A stretch of DNA of 64,000 bases from JAGTVG01 sp963820995 (GTDB lineage: Bacteria; Bacteroidota; Bacteroidia; Cytophagales; Cyclobacteriaceae): assembly GCA_963820995.1 (NCBI GenBank), contig CAWGCL010000004.1, forward strand, positions 682,001 to 746,000. Direction: 5' to 3'. Position numbers and translations under genes: made by a program. The notes below the pieces were generated by a model that was not told where the DNA came from, did not search any database, and saw only the letters and a list, made by a program, of their open reading frames with translations. Of this stretch, positions 28,380 through 36,932 are shown piece after piece (the first letter of the stretch is position 1; the number at the start of each line of letters is the position of its first letter).

Positions 28380-28865
28380 ATGAAGCGGGAAATTTATATT
28401 TATTCTATTCTTGGGATTCTAACTTGTTTTCTAATTTATTATCAACTTAATTTTAAAATTGATGAGGAGCAAAGGATTGCATCAAGCATTAAAAAAATTA
28501 ATGGAATAAGTCAGTTGACAATAGATGTAAATTGCAATGTTTTTCTTGTGGAAGGGGAGGGGGAACACATTTTGGTGGAAGGACCTGAAAAAAAAATTAG
28601 CGGGATTGAAACTTCAAACCAGGGTGGCTGTGTCAGAATTACTGAACATAAGAAAACATTCCTGGCTAGTGTTTTCAGTTTTTTGAATATCGAAGAAAAT
28701 GATATCAATATTTACATTACAGTAAAAGATCTGAATAATTTTGATTTTTCATTTATTGAAGATAGTAAAACTGTAAAATTTATCTCTGGTGAGTGTATAG
28801 GATTAATCCTATTAAAAGGCCAGAAAATAATGATTGAATCAATATTAATTAATAGTTGTGTATAA
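28380..28865 (+). CDS. Degenerate GIN-like (DUF2807-like) exported protein
   Basis: 161 residues. An N-terminal membrane anchor or signal (about 5-21) is followed by a beta-rich region similar in layout to the first half of the neighbouring head-GIN protein (QLTIDVNCNVFLVEGEGEHILVEG, then DINIYITVKDLN). The SGSG repeats of that family are missing and the protein is short, so it may be a truncated or diverged duplicate. It is 10 bases upstream of the full head-GIN gene. Confidence 0.5.
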   Translation: MKREIYIYSILGILTCFLIYYQLNFKIDEEQRIASSIKKINGISQLTIDVNCNVFLVEGEGEHILVEGPEKKISGIETSNQGGCVRITEHKKTFLASVFSFLNIEENDINIYITVKDLNNFDFSFIEDSKTVKFISGECIGLILLKGQKIMIESILINSCV

Positions 28866-28875
28866 ATAAAACATT

Positions 28876-29568
28876 ATGAAAAACAATATTTTTATTTCTC
28901 TGATCATATTTTTTATGGTATTCTCTTTTGAATCTATGGCACAAAAGGAAAAAAGGCAGGTTGATGGATTTGATGAGGTTTCCATGGGAATATCCGGCGA
29001 TTTATATCTTAAACAGGGCAGTACAATAAGTTTAGAATTGGAAGGTGATTCTGATGACCTTGAAGATGTAATCACTGAAGTCAAGAACGGTAGTCTTGTT
29101 ATAAGATATAAAAATAATAAAGGATGGAGTTTTGGCCGGGACCGTGTGACGATATATCTGACAATGCCTGAAATTTCTTCTGTTTCCCTGGGTGGTTCGG
29201 GAAAGATAATTGGAGAAAATACCATTGAGTCAGATGATCTTTATTTGAGTGTAAGTGGCTCAGGAAGAATTGAGTTGAAATTGGAAGCCGATGATCTTAC
29301 ACAAAAAATTAGCGGATCAGGAAATATTGAAGTTTCTGGCTCGGCGGACAGGGCTGAAATATCAATCAGTGGTTCTGGAAATCTCGATGCCCTCGATATG
29401 GAAGTGGATGAATATGAGGTTAAGATCAGTGGTTCCGGGAAATGCAAGATCAATGTTGGAGATTCTCTCGAAGCTAATATCAGTGGTAGCGGAAGTGTTT
29501 ATTATAAGGGCGATCCGGACAGGATAAGAAGCAATGTTTCGGGAAGTGGTAAGGTAAAACCCTATTAG
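28876..29568 (+). CDS. Head GIN domain-containing secreted protein (DUF2807)
   Basis: 230 residues. A signal peptide (1-22, ending SMAQ) precedes the head-GIN region (VDGFDEVSMGISGDLYLKQGS), which leads into a parallel beta-helix-like repeat array. Turns SGSG recur about every 20 residues (SGSGRIEL, SGSGNIEV, SGSGNLDAL, SGSGKCKI, SGSGSVYY, SGSGKVKPY). Extracytoplasmic, adhesive or structural role presumed; function unknown for the family. Ends at a strong terminator. Confidence 0.85.
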   Translation: MKNNIFISLIIFFMVFSFESMAQKEKRQVDGFDEVSMGISGDLYLKQGSTISLELEGDSDDLEDVITEVKNGSLVIRYKNNKGWSFGRDRVTIYLTMPEISSVSLGGSGKIIGENTIESDDLYLSVSGSGRIELKLEADDLTQKISGSGNIEVSGSADRAEISISGSGNLDALDMEVDEYEVKISGSGKCKINVGDSLEANISGSGSVYYKGDPDRIRSNVSGSGKVKPY

Positions 29569-29602
29569 TTTGCATTCCCAATATTAAAATGAATTTGGTT
29601 TC

Positions 29603-29629
29603 ATCCTGTGAAAATTTATTTCACAGGAT
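29603..29629 (+). terminator. Rho-independent terminator after the head-GIN gene
   Basis: An 11-bp perfect stem (ATCCTGTGAAA / TTTCACAGGAT) with a 5-base loop, then seven T residues. It lies 35 bases past the head-GIN stop. Its loop and right arm overlap the stop and last codons of the convergent yhhN gene. Confidence 0.85.
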
Positions 29630-30346
29630 TTTTTTCTGTCTGATTCTGTCTGAGATTTACATGTTCCGCCAATCCGGTCGTGATCAGGAATTGCGCTATC
29701 ATGTAGGTAATGATAACAAGTAGTCGTTCGTAATAGACAGACACCATGAATTTGTTTATAGCGATAATGGAATCCGATAATAGGAAAATGACGGCACCGG
29801 AAAGGACAAGGTAGAAGCTCAATGTCGAGGTACGATTTTGGCGGAAAATGGCCATGATTACCATCCCGAAGATTGTTAAAGTATACAACGTGACCGGAAG
29901 TAACATTTCTCCAAGGTGAGGGAACAGACTGATCCATAAAATAATGGTATATGCTATAACTATGAATGAATAAATCATTCTGATACCCCATCCGGAAACA
30001 TTTGATCCTTTATATCGATAATGTCGGTAAGTAATGATATAGAGGACTTGTGCAAATAGGAATGCAGTCAATCCAGTAATAAAATAGATTTCCCCCTGAT
30101 CCATAAACATCAGCAGAACATCGCCAAAAAAGGAAAACAACATGGCCAGATATATATAAGATACAGGGACTTGCTCTTTCGACATCAATGGTTTTGAAAA
30201 AAAACATCCCGGCGAGTATGGGCATGATAAGAGGTTTTGTAATCAGGATCAATTGGTTATGGTCCAGGATAATGGAAAAGACATGGATGAGTGCATTAAT
30301 CCAGAAGAGAAGTATAAATATCCTATATGTATTTCTGGTTGGTCAT
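29616..30346 (-). CDS. YhhN family membrane protein (lysoplasmalogenase-like), frameshifted
   Basis: Integral membrane protein of the YhhN/TMEM86 family; some members hydrolyse lysoplasmalogens. The main frame (29616-30188) shows MLFSFFGDVLLMF, FAQVLYIITY, LSGAVIFLLSDSIIAINKF and YMIAQFLITTGL, with the family's paired acidic residues in membrane helices. The N-terminal part is in another frame: LFWINALIHVF, LILITKPLIMPILAGMFF. A run of eight A's (30197-30204) with one A too many explains the shift: the corrected join reads LAGMFFSKPLMSKEQVPVSY. A second shift near 30327-30335 is needed to reach the ATG at 30346, which sits nine bases after the upstream gene's stop. The span is 3n+2, consistent with two extra bases. 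Confidence 0.75.
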
Positions 30347-30355
30347 CCTGTTTAT

Positions 30356-32434
30356 TTAATAGCCCCCAAGGTATTTCCTGGATATCCACTCTATAGAGAT
30401 CAGAATCAGGATCAGAAAGAAGATCCACTTCAGATTAATGATGGCTAAATAATTTTCTGAACTGTAAATTAATGATCGTGGATTGGAGGACTGCATATCT
30501 TCCGGAAGATTATTCATATTTGATATTGTATAGGAATTTCCTGATGACCGCCTGGAAAGTTCCCGCAATAAATTGAAATCAGCTTTAAGATTAGAGACCT
30601 CCACCAGAAGTTTTTTTATGGCGAACATACCCTCATTCGTTATAGTTTGTCCATTCTGATTGGTTGTGGCACGATAAGAATAAACCCCTGACTTCAGGCC
30701 ACTGATTCTGAATTGGCTGTTTGCCTGACTTATGATGTATGAATAATCATACCTGTTATTTTCTTCATCAGTCAGGGTTAAGTCAATTTTCTGATCGTAG
30801 ACATTCTCATATATTTCATTATAAATTTCGTTTTCAAAGATCACAGGTTCGGTATCCCAGTTTTCAGTCCGAATGGGATATGACTTGAATTTTCTCCGGT
30901 CTTCCTTTGCGCTTAAATATTGAATTACTTTGTTAAATAAAATATCAATTCCATTAAACTCCTTTGTAAAAAGATATTCATTCAGCCTCCATTTCCATAA
31001 TCCTTCACCTACCATCAATGCTTCCTTGATGCCTGGATTTTTATTAATAACAAGTAGAGGCTTTTGTGTGGTGATCTTCCCTATACGCTGGTATAATACT
31101 ATTTCAGATTCACCTTTCAGGGTGTATTCGCCAAAAGGGACAGGTATAGGGGGTAAATCTGAATATATGCCTTTGAAGCCTTCATTTATGCTGAAAAGGT
31201 TGAAATTGCTGTTTAAAGATACAAAAACATTGTCTTTTTGATTCCGCAATGGTTTGATGTTGATGGTCCGGTTATTGGAATTAAACCTGTTTAAATTGGT
31301 CCTGGATCCTAATATAAATAAGATGGGTGTGCCATTGTTAATTAAAGCCTGTATTTCCGCTGAAAAGGTGTTTCTGGAATCAGGAAGTTGGTGTAGTATT
31401 GCCAGATCGTATTTTTCTTCATTTTTATTCGTAATACCTGGGATTACCATCTCAATTTCATAGTTATCATTTTTCTCAATAATGCTTTTTAGTGCTTTCA
31501 GGTCGGGGTGAGGTGCACTTGCAAGAAGAAGTATCTTTTCTTTTCCTTCAACTACTTCTATGAAGGCATCAAGCCTGTTATTGTCATTTGAAAATTCTGA
31601 AGCAAGAGGATTAATGATAACCTCATACCGTTGCATGCCGCTATTTTTTGCTTCCAGTTCAAACTCAAGGATATGAAGTCCGTTATCTGTATCAATTTGA
31701 AGTATCTTATTTTGAAGCGTAATTCCTTTACTTCGGACATCGACTGAAACAGAATTGCCAAGATACCCTTTATTATATATTTCAGCTTGCAGGAGAAATT
31801 TATTTCCCTGATATACTATTTTGTTGTGATTCAGGGATTTAAGTATAATATCTTCCTTCTCTGTCGTATCGCCAATACCTATGGTGTGCACAGGAAATCC
31901 GAAATTCGAGTAAATTGGAGAGGACCCCAGGTTATAGATCCCATCAGAAACAAGAATGACGCCGGCTAGATTTTTACCTTCGTATTCATTCTCAATTTCA
32001 TGCAGAACTCTATTCAGGTCCGTGGAACTTACATCGAATTTTATTTCATTAATTGTTGAATGCTCATTACCTGAAAGATCTTTGATTTTTACCTTCTGAT
32101 TACTTCCTGGAATATCAGCAAGTATATCATCCAACTCATTTATAAGCTGGCTGAAATCTTGTTCTGTATATGTTTCAGGAATGGAACGGCTGTTATCGAC
32201 CGCAATTACATAGCTGGGTTCAATAATAGTATTCTGGATATGGCGGATAAGCGGGCCTAGTAATAAAAATGCAATAATTGAAACCGTAACGAATCTGATA
32301 GATGCTAGTACGAGGGATGGTATTTTTCCCCATGGGTTCTTTTGTTTGTATAGCAAGAAAGCATATACCAGACCAGCCAGAATACATAGTAAAACGAACC
32401 ATGGAGATAATTCAAATAAGATTCGATTGTCCAC
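30356..32434 (-). CDS. VWA domain-containing membrane protein
   Basis: 692 residues. Two N-terminal membrane helices (about 11-29 and 40-63) precede a von Willebrand factor A-like domain with an intact MIDAS signature DNSRS (80-84) and VILVSDGIYNLGSSP. A long beta-rich extracytoplasmic region follows, then a C-terminal helix (IFFLILILISIEWISRKYL). Resembles the Bacteroidota membrane proteins related to BatA/BatB-like or glutamine-amidotransferase-fold VWA proteins; exact role unknown. It lies between fabG (36 bases upstream) and yhhN (9 bases downstream) on one strand. Confidence 0.75.
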   Translation of the reverse strand: MDNRILFELSPWFVLLCILAGLVYAFLLYKQKNPWGKIPSLVLASIRFVTVSIIAFLLLGPLIRHIQNTIIEPSYVIAVDNSRSIPETYTEQDFSQLINELDDILADIPGSNQKVKIKDLSGNEHSTINEIKFDVSSTDLNRVLHEIENEYEGKNLAGVILVSDGIYNLGSSPIYSNFGFPVHTIGIGDTTEKEDIILKSLNHNKIVYQGNKFLLQAEIYNKGYLGNSVSVDVRSKGITLQNKILQIDTDNGLHILEFELEAKNSGMQRYEVIINPLASEFSNDNNRLDAFIEVVEGKEKILLLASAPHPDLKALKSIIEKNDNYEIEMVIPGITNKNEEKYDLAILHQLPDSRNTFSAEIQALINNGTPILFILGSRTNLNRFNSNNRTINIKPLRNQKDNVFVSLNSNFNLFSINEGFKGIYSDLPPIPVPFGEYTLKGESEIVLYQRIGKITTQKPLLVINKNPGIKEALMVGEGLWKWRLNEYLFTKEFNGIDILFNKVIQYLSAKEDRRKFKSYPIRTENWDTEPVIFENEIYNEIYENVYDQKIDLTLTDEENNRYDYSYIISQANSQFRISGLKSGVYSYRATTNQNGQTITNEGMFAIKKLLVEVSNLKADFNLLRELSRRSSGNSYTISNMNNLPEDMQSSNPRSLIYSSENYLAIINLKWIFFLILILISIEWISRKYLGGY

Positions 32435-32470
32435 AATTCCTGGGTTAAGATCTGGTATGCTTTGGTTGAT

Positions 32471-33218
32471 TTATGTTAACATCCCGCCGTCAACCTGGAA
32501 TACCTGTCCTGTCATGTAAGAAGACAAGTCTGAGCCCAGGAACACTGCACAGTTTGCAACATCTTCAGGTGAACCACTACGTCGCAGAGGGATAGCTTCA
32601 ACCCACTTCTGGACGACATTTTGATCAAGTACAGCTGTCATTTCCGTTTCAATAAAACCTGGCGCTATGGCATTGCACCTGATATTTCTGGACCCAAATT
32701 CAAGGGCAACCGACTTAGTGAAACCTATCAAGCCTGCTTTTGAAGCTGCATAATTGGCTTGTCCGGCATTGCCTTTTACCCCTACAACCGAACTCATATT
32801 TATTATTGAGCCAGACCTTTGTTTTAGCATAATTCTCTGGACTGCTTTGGTTAGGTTAAAAGCAGATTTTAAATTTATATTTATGACCATATCCCACTGT
32901 TCTTCGGTCATACGCATTAGTAATGTATCTCGAGTAATGCCTGCATTATTTACTAAAATATCTATCTTTTCAAAATCCTGGAGGATCTGATTAACAACGT
33001 CTTCTGAACCCTGGAATGAACTGGCATCGGATGCATATGCTTTTCCTTTAACACCTAAAGTATTTATCTCAGTCTTCAACGGCTTTGGCAGCATCATTTA
33101 CCTCAAGATCAGTAAATGCCACATTGGCTCCATGTTTTGCAAAAGTTATGGCAATGGATTTACCGATACCTCGGGAAGCTCCTGTAATGAGAGCTGTTTT
33201 ACCTTCGAGTAACTTCAT
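32471..33218 (-). CDS. fabG: 3-oxoacyl-[acyl-carrier-protein] reductase, frameshifted
   Basis: NADPH-dependent ketoreductase of fatty acid elongation. The N-terminal piece from the ATG at 33218 reads MKLLEGKTALITGASRGIGKSIA, the Rossmann TGxxxGIG motif, and stops after KAVED. The rest is one frame over (32471-33097): ILVNNAGITRDTLLMRM, the catalytic Ser in INMSSVVG, YAASKAG (Tyr/Lys), and the C-terminal YMTGQVFQVDGGML. Dropping one base near 33073-33078 gives KAVETEINTLGVKGKAY. The span is 3n+1; corrected length is 248 residues, the family standard. It is the first gene of the fabG-VWA-yhhN run. Confidence 0.93.
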
Positions 33219-33372
33219 AATATTCTGATTTACTTATTAGTTTAAACTTAGCGTATTAATTTGGTTTTTTATCAAAACACCAAATATAACTATTTAATAA
33301 CAGGACTCACACCCCATTTTTTAAATTCCATACAAAATAAAATTATTTCTTTAATCCTTAGAGTACATTCCC

Positions 33373-33402
33373 TTTCATTAATAACATTTTCAATTATTTT
33401 TG
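33373..33402 (+). promoter_or_regulatory. Candidate promoter for lpd
   Basis: TATTTTTG (33395-33402) matches TAnnTTTG, with TTTC at 33373-33376 as a near -33 element and an 18-base spacer. Transcription would begin around 33409, downstream of the first in-frame ATG at 33404, which favours the ATG at 33425. Confidence 0.45.
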
Positions 33403-33424
33403 TATGGAATTTAACAATACAATT

Positions 33425-34816
33425 ATGGCATCATATGATTTAATAGTTATCGGCAGTGGTCCGGGTGGTTATGTAGCAGCGATCAGGGCTTCCCAGCTGG
33501 GAATGAAAGTTGGCGTCGTGGAAAAAGAGAATCTTGGGGGCGTTTGTCTAAACTGGGGATGTATTCCTACCAAAGCTTTGCTGAAAAGCGCCCAGGTATA
33601 CGAGTATATAAAGCATGCTGGTGATTATGGGATAGAAGTAGGGACCTCAAAGGCTGATTTCTCTGCTATGGTCAAAAGAAGCCGTGATGTGGCTGAGAAT
33701 ATGAGTAAAGGTGTCCAGTTCTTATTCAAAAAGAATAAAATTGATGTCATAAACGGATTCGGTAAATTGTTATCCAATAATAAAGTTGGGGTAACCGATG
33801 ATTCTGGGACAACAACGGAATATACCGCCAGTCATATTATAGTAGCAACCGGTGGACGTTCCAAGGAGCTACCCAATTTACCACTTGATGGTAAAAAGAT
33901 CATAGGATACCGTAAGGCCATGTCGCTGGAGAAACAACCAAAATCGATGGTTGTCGTTGGATCAGGAGCTATTGGTACTGAGTTCGCTTATTTCTATAAT
34001 TCTATAGGTACTGAAGTAACCCTTGTTGAATTTTTACCTCATCTTGTTCCTCTGGAGGACGAGGAGGTGTCAAAACAACTTGAGAGGTCTTATAAGAAAT
34101 CCGGAATAAAAGTCATGCTTAACTCTGAGGTTACTTCTGTTGATACTAAAGGAAAGCAATGCAAAGTATCTATTAAGACTCCAAAGGGGGAGGAACAGCT
34201 AACGGTGGATGTTGTATTGTCGGCTGTTGGCGTATCTACAAATTTGGATGGGATAGGACTGGAAGATGTTGGTATATCAACAGATAAGGGAAAGGTTATT
34301 GTGAATGATTATTATCAAACAAATATACCAGGGATCTATGCCATAGGAGATATCGTTGACGGACCCGCATTGGCTCATGTAGCCTCAGCAGAAGGTATTA
34401 TTTGTGTAGAGAAAATAGCCGGAGAGAATCCGGAACCATTGAACTACAATAATATTCCTGCATGTACCTATTGCAATCCTGAAATAGCCTCTGTGGGATA
34501 TACCGAAAAAGCTGCTAAAGAGGCAGGCTATGAAGTTAAAGTTGGCAAATTCCCTTTTACCGCTTCGGGAAAAGCCACCGCGGCAGGAGCGAAAGAGGGT
34601 TTTGTAAAAGTAATCTATGACGCTAAATACGGAGAATGCCTGGGTGCTCATATGATTGGTGCCAATGTAACCGAGATGATAGCTGAAATTGTAGCGGCAA
34701 GAAAGCTTGAAACAACGGGACATGAAATACTAAAGACCGTTCATCCTCATCCGACCATGTCAGAAGCAGTTATGGAAGCCACTGCTGCAGCATATGGTGA
34801 GGTTATTCACCTCTAA
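33425..34816 (+). CDS. lpdA: Dihydrolipoyl dehydrogenase
   Basis: 463 residues from the ATG MASYDLIVIG; an ATG seven codons upstream is in frame but would lie ahead of the predicted transcription start. E3 flavoprotein of the 2-oxoacid dehydrogenase and glycine cleavage complexes, reoxidising dihydrolipoamide with NAD+. FAD-binding GSGPGGYVAAIRA; redox pair LGGVCLNWGCIP (Cys41/Cys46); NAD-binding VVGSGAIGTEFAYF; second FAD motif GIYAIGDIV; C-terminal catalytic HPHPTMSEA. Isolated from E1/E2 genes here, so the complex it serves is not shown. Confidence 0.96.
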   Translation: MASYDLIVIGSGPGGYVAAIRASQLGMKVGVVEKENLGGVCLNWGCIPTKALLKSAQVYEYIKHAGDYGIEVGTSKADFSAMVKRSRDVAENMSKGVQFLFKKNKIDVINGFGKLLSNNKVGVTDDSGTTTEYTASHIIVATGGRSKELPNLPLDGKKIIGYRKAMSLEKQPKSMVVVGSGAIGTEFAYFYNSIGTEVTLVEFLPHLVPLEDEEVSKQLERSYKKSGIKVMLNSEVTSVDTKGKQCKVSIKTPKGEEQLTVDVVLSAVGVSTNLDGIGLEDVGISTDKGKVIVNDYYQTNIPGIYAIGDIVDGPALAHVASAEGIICVEKIAGENPEPLNYNNIPACTYCNPEIASVGYTEKAAKEAGYEVKVGKFPFTASGKATAAGAKEGFVKVIYDAKYGECLGAHMIGANVTEMIAEIVAARKLETTGHEILKTVHPHPTMSEAVMEATAAAYGEVIHL

Positions 34817-34976
34817 ACTTTCGGGAAGGATAAATATGTATTATTTAATGTCATTTCGGTGAGAAGAGTTTGTTCAATCAAACATTTTTAATGTTGACAA
34901 GCAGGATAGTAATCCTTCTTTATAATTACGGGTAAATTGTTTTCTTCTGAAATCTTAAACAAATATTAATGGCCAT

Positions 34977-35690
34977 TTACCAGATAAATGGTATTAACCT
35001 GTATTTTACTTTTTTAGCGTAATTCGCATATCCTTCAAGTTCCTGATGTAATGTCCTGTCTTCAAAGAAGGTTCTTAAGGCCAAGGCAAGAAGCATTCCA
35101 ATACCTACGAAAAGTGCAAGTTTTGATCCAACTGTAAGCGGAAATCCAACTGCCCAGAAGATCATAGCGGCATAACCTGGATGTCGAACAAATTGATAGG
35201 GGCCATTTGTGATTACGTAGTGGCCCCTGTCTTCCTGTATTCTTACCGAGGATTCAAAAAATTTATTAACTGACATAGCCCATGTTGCCAGTGAAGCTGA
35301 AAACAGGTAGGATATAAGACCCAGGTATAATGACATTCCTGTTATTTGATTTCCCAGTCTTCCAATATCATAACCTGCTATAAATGGCATGCCATATAGA
35401 AAAAAGAGCATGAAGCTGAACAGCCATAATTTGTCCCAGCTTTTTGTGCCCTTTCTGATTTTGGAGCGTTGATCCAAAAGACCAGGATTATTTATCGCCA
35501 CGATGATATTAGAAATAAGGACAACTAATAAAGCAATTATAAAATAGATCCAGCCGCGCATGATATCCCATGTACCAGCACCCAGAAAGAAGAGCAAACA
35601 TCCAAGAGTAGTTGATATAATTGCTCTGATAAGATAAATCCTGGTTGTTTTTGAAAACCTCGGATTTGCATTTCTATTGAGAGATTTCAT
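34977..35690 (-). CDS. Isoprenylcysteine carboxyl methyltransferase-like membrane methyltransferase
   Basis: 237 residues with about five to six membrane helices. The C-terminal half shows the PEMT/ICMT signature: GPYQFVRHPGYAAMIFWAVG, then FFEDRTLHQELEGYANYAKKVKYRLIPFIW, the SAM-binding RHPxY and ED...GY..Y motifs. Bacterial homologues methylate small molecules or lipids and the substrate is rarely known. It lies 17 bases downstream of a TetR gene on the same strand, suggesting it is the regulated gene of that pair. Confidence 0.85.
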   Translation of the reverse strand: MKSLNRNANPRFSKTTRIYLIRAIISTTLGCLLFFLGAGTWDIMRGWIYFIIALLVVLISNIIVAINNPGLLDQRSKIRKGTKSWDKLWLFSFMLFFLYGMPFIAGYDIGRLGNQITGMSLYLGLISYLFSASLATWAMSVNKFFESSVRIQEDRGHYVITNGPYQFVRHPGYAAMIFWAVGFPLTVGSKLALFVGIGMLLALALRTFFEDRTLHQELEGYANYAKKVKYRLIPFIW

Positions 35691-35707
35691 AATATATTAT
35701 TTTGAGT

Positions 35708-36376
35708 TCACGATCCAATACCGCTCTGATAACTACCAGATATGATATCCAGTGAACCTGAATCCAAACCAAGTAGTCTTTCTACCGTATCCTGCATGAA
35801 TTCTATGATATTCTTAATTTTCAACAGATTGTTTGGGTTGTCATTAAGGGCTAATGTCAGCAAAGCGATTTTTGTGCGATAAATATTGCCAAGACGGATT
35901 ATCAGTTCAGCTGTTTCTTCCGGATCGTGGATCACAAATAATCTTTCTTTTACCCCTTGCCTGAGGATTATAATGAAAGGCTGTTTTGTCAGTTCAAGGA
36001 TTTTCTCAGTATATCGATGCCGGAAGAGCAGGTTCCCTTCCGTGAGAAACAATTTTGTAAGAAAAGAAAATTTTTCAGCATTCTGTTTCCGAAGTGTTTG
36101 AGTTTCTGAAAACATCTTTTTATACTTTTCCAGTCCGTTCAATGAAGAATCATAGGCGATCTCATACAGCATGTCAACCAATTCGATGGTATAATTCATA
36201 ATAATATCATCCAGAACCTCGTCTTTAGACTTAAAATAATGATAAAAAGCACCTTTGGATATGCTTAGCTTATTGATTATGTCATTGACAGAAGTCTTGT
36301 CATAGCCTTTATCTGAAAACAAGAGATGCGCGGTTTCGAGAATTTTTGCTTTTAGGGCTGTTCCTTTTCTTGCCAT
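35708..36376 (-). CDS. TetR/AcrR family transcriptional regulator
   Basis: 222 residues. The N-terminal helix-turn-helix is classic TetR: ILETAHLLFSDKGYDKTSVNDIINKLSISKGAFYHYFKSKDEVL. The ligand-binding helical domain is variable; ligand unknown. A perfect 13-bp palindrome lies 24 bases upstream of its start, so autoregulation together with the downstream methyltransferase gene is likely. Confidence 0.92.
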   Translation of the reverse strand: MARKGTALKAKILETAHLLFSDKGYDKTSVNDIINKLSISKGAFYHYFKSKDEVLDDIIMNYTIELVDMLYEIAYDSSLNGLEKYKKMFSETQTLRKQNAEKFSFLTKLFLTEGNLLFRHRYTEKILELTKQPFIIILRQGVKERLFVIHDPEETAELIIRLGNIYRTKIALLTLALNDNPNNLLKIKNIIEFMQDTVERLLGLDSGSLDIISGSYQSGIGS

Positions 36377-36400
36377 TTATATAAAATTTAAATATAACAG

Positions 36401-36413
36401 ACCGACCGTCGGT
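36401..36413. promoter_or_regulatory. Palindromic operator, probably for the adjacent TetR regulator
   Basis: ACCGAC-C-GTCGGT is a perfect inverted repeat with 6-base arms and a single central base. It is GC-rich in an AT-rich promoter region and close to sites bound by TetR-family proteins. It sits just upstream of the tetR start. Confidence 0.6.
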
Positions 36414-36562
36414 ATGCTATACGAAATTCATTCAGAAAGGTTGTTAATTGATCGCAGATTAAAATGTATGATATACTATTCTTGGAATACCAGATTGGCC
36501 TGAAACCAACCTGACAGGAAACTGAAGCTCAAAACTCTATCTAATCATGACTTTGATATGCT

Positions 36563-36772
36563 TTACCCGATCTTTTTTGGGTGACGGCTGCTTCTCATTT
36601 CGCAAATGAACGCGGATATGATCGCGGTAACTAAAGCAAGTCCATACAACCATCCTGGCCTGGTAAAAATATCTGTTTGAGCCATATTATTCGTTGCATA
36701 GAAAAAAAATGCAGGAATGACAGTTAGAGCTATAAATATTATAAAGAATAATCCTATGCAATACCTTTTCAT
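36563..36772 (-). CDS. Small two-helix membrane protein, hypothetical
   Basis: 69 residues with hydrophobic helices at about 5-26 and 41-59, a short extracytoplasmic loop and a basic C-terminus (RSSRHPKKIG), so both ends are probably cytoplasmic. No family recognised. It stands alone between tetR and the FNR-like gene. The hydrophobic pattern and positive-inside arrangement support coding. Confidence 0.5.
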   Translation of the reverse strand: MKRYCIGLFFIIFIALTVIPAFFFYATNNMAQTDIFTRPGWLYGLALVTAIISAFICEMRSSRHPKKIG

Positions 36773-36932
36773 GTTCTTAATATTTAGTATTAATTATATT
36801 GTAATTAACGTATTATTGTGAATCAAATAGGGTATATTTATATTAAGATACCTCAACAATTGAGATGATATAGCTTATTAAAATAATTAAGCATATATAA
36901 TGTTCAATAAATCACAATAAATTGTCATTAAA

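Noticed and set aside
28997..29568. Tandem DNA repeat or CRISPR-like array suggested by recurring SGSG codons
   Set aside because: The regularity is protein-level (beta-helix turns); nucleotide units differ in sequence and length.
29584..29991. 135-codon minus-strand ORF overlapping yhhN
   Set aside because: Alternate frame of yhhN with His/Tyr-rich low-complexity sequence and no domain; it also covers the terminator.
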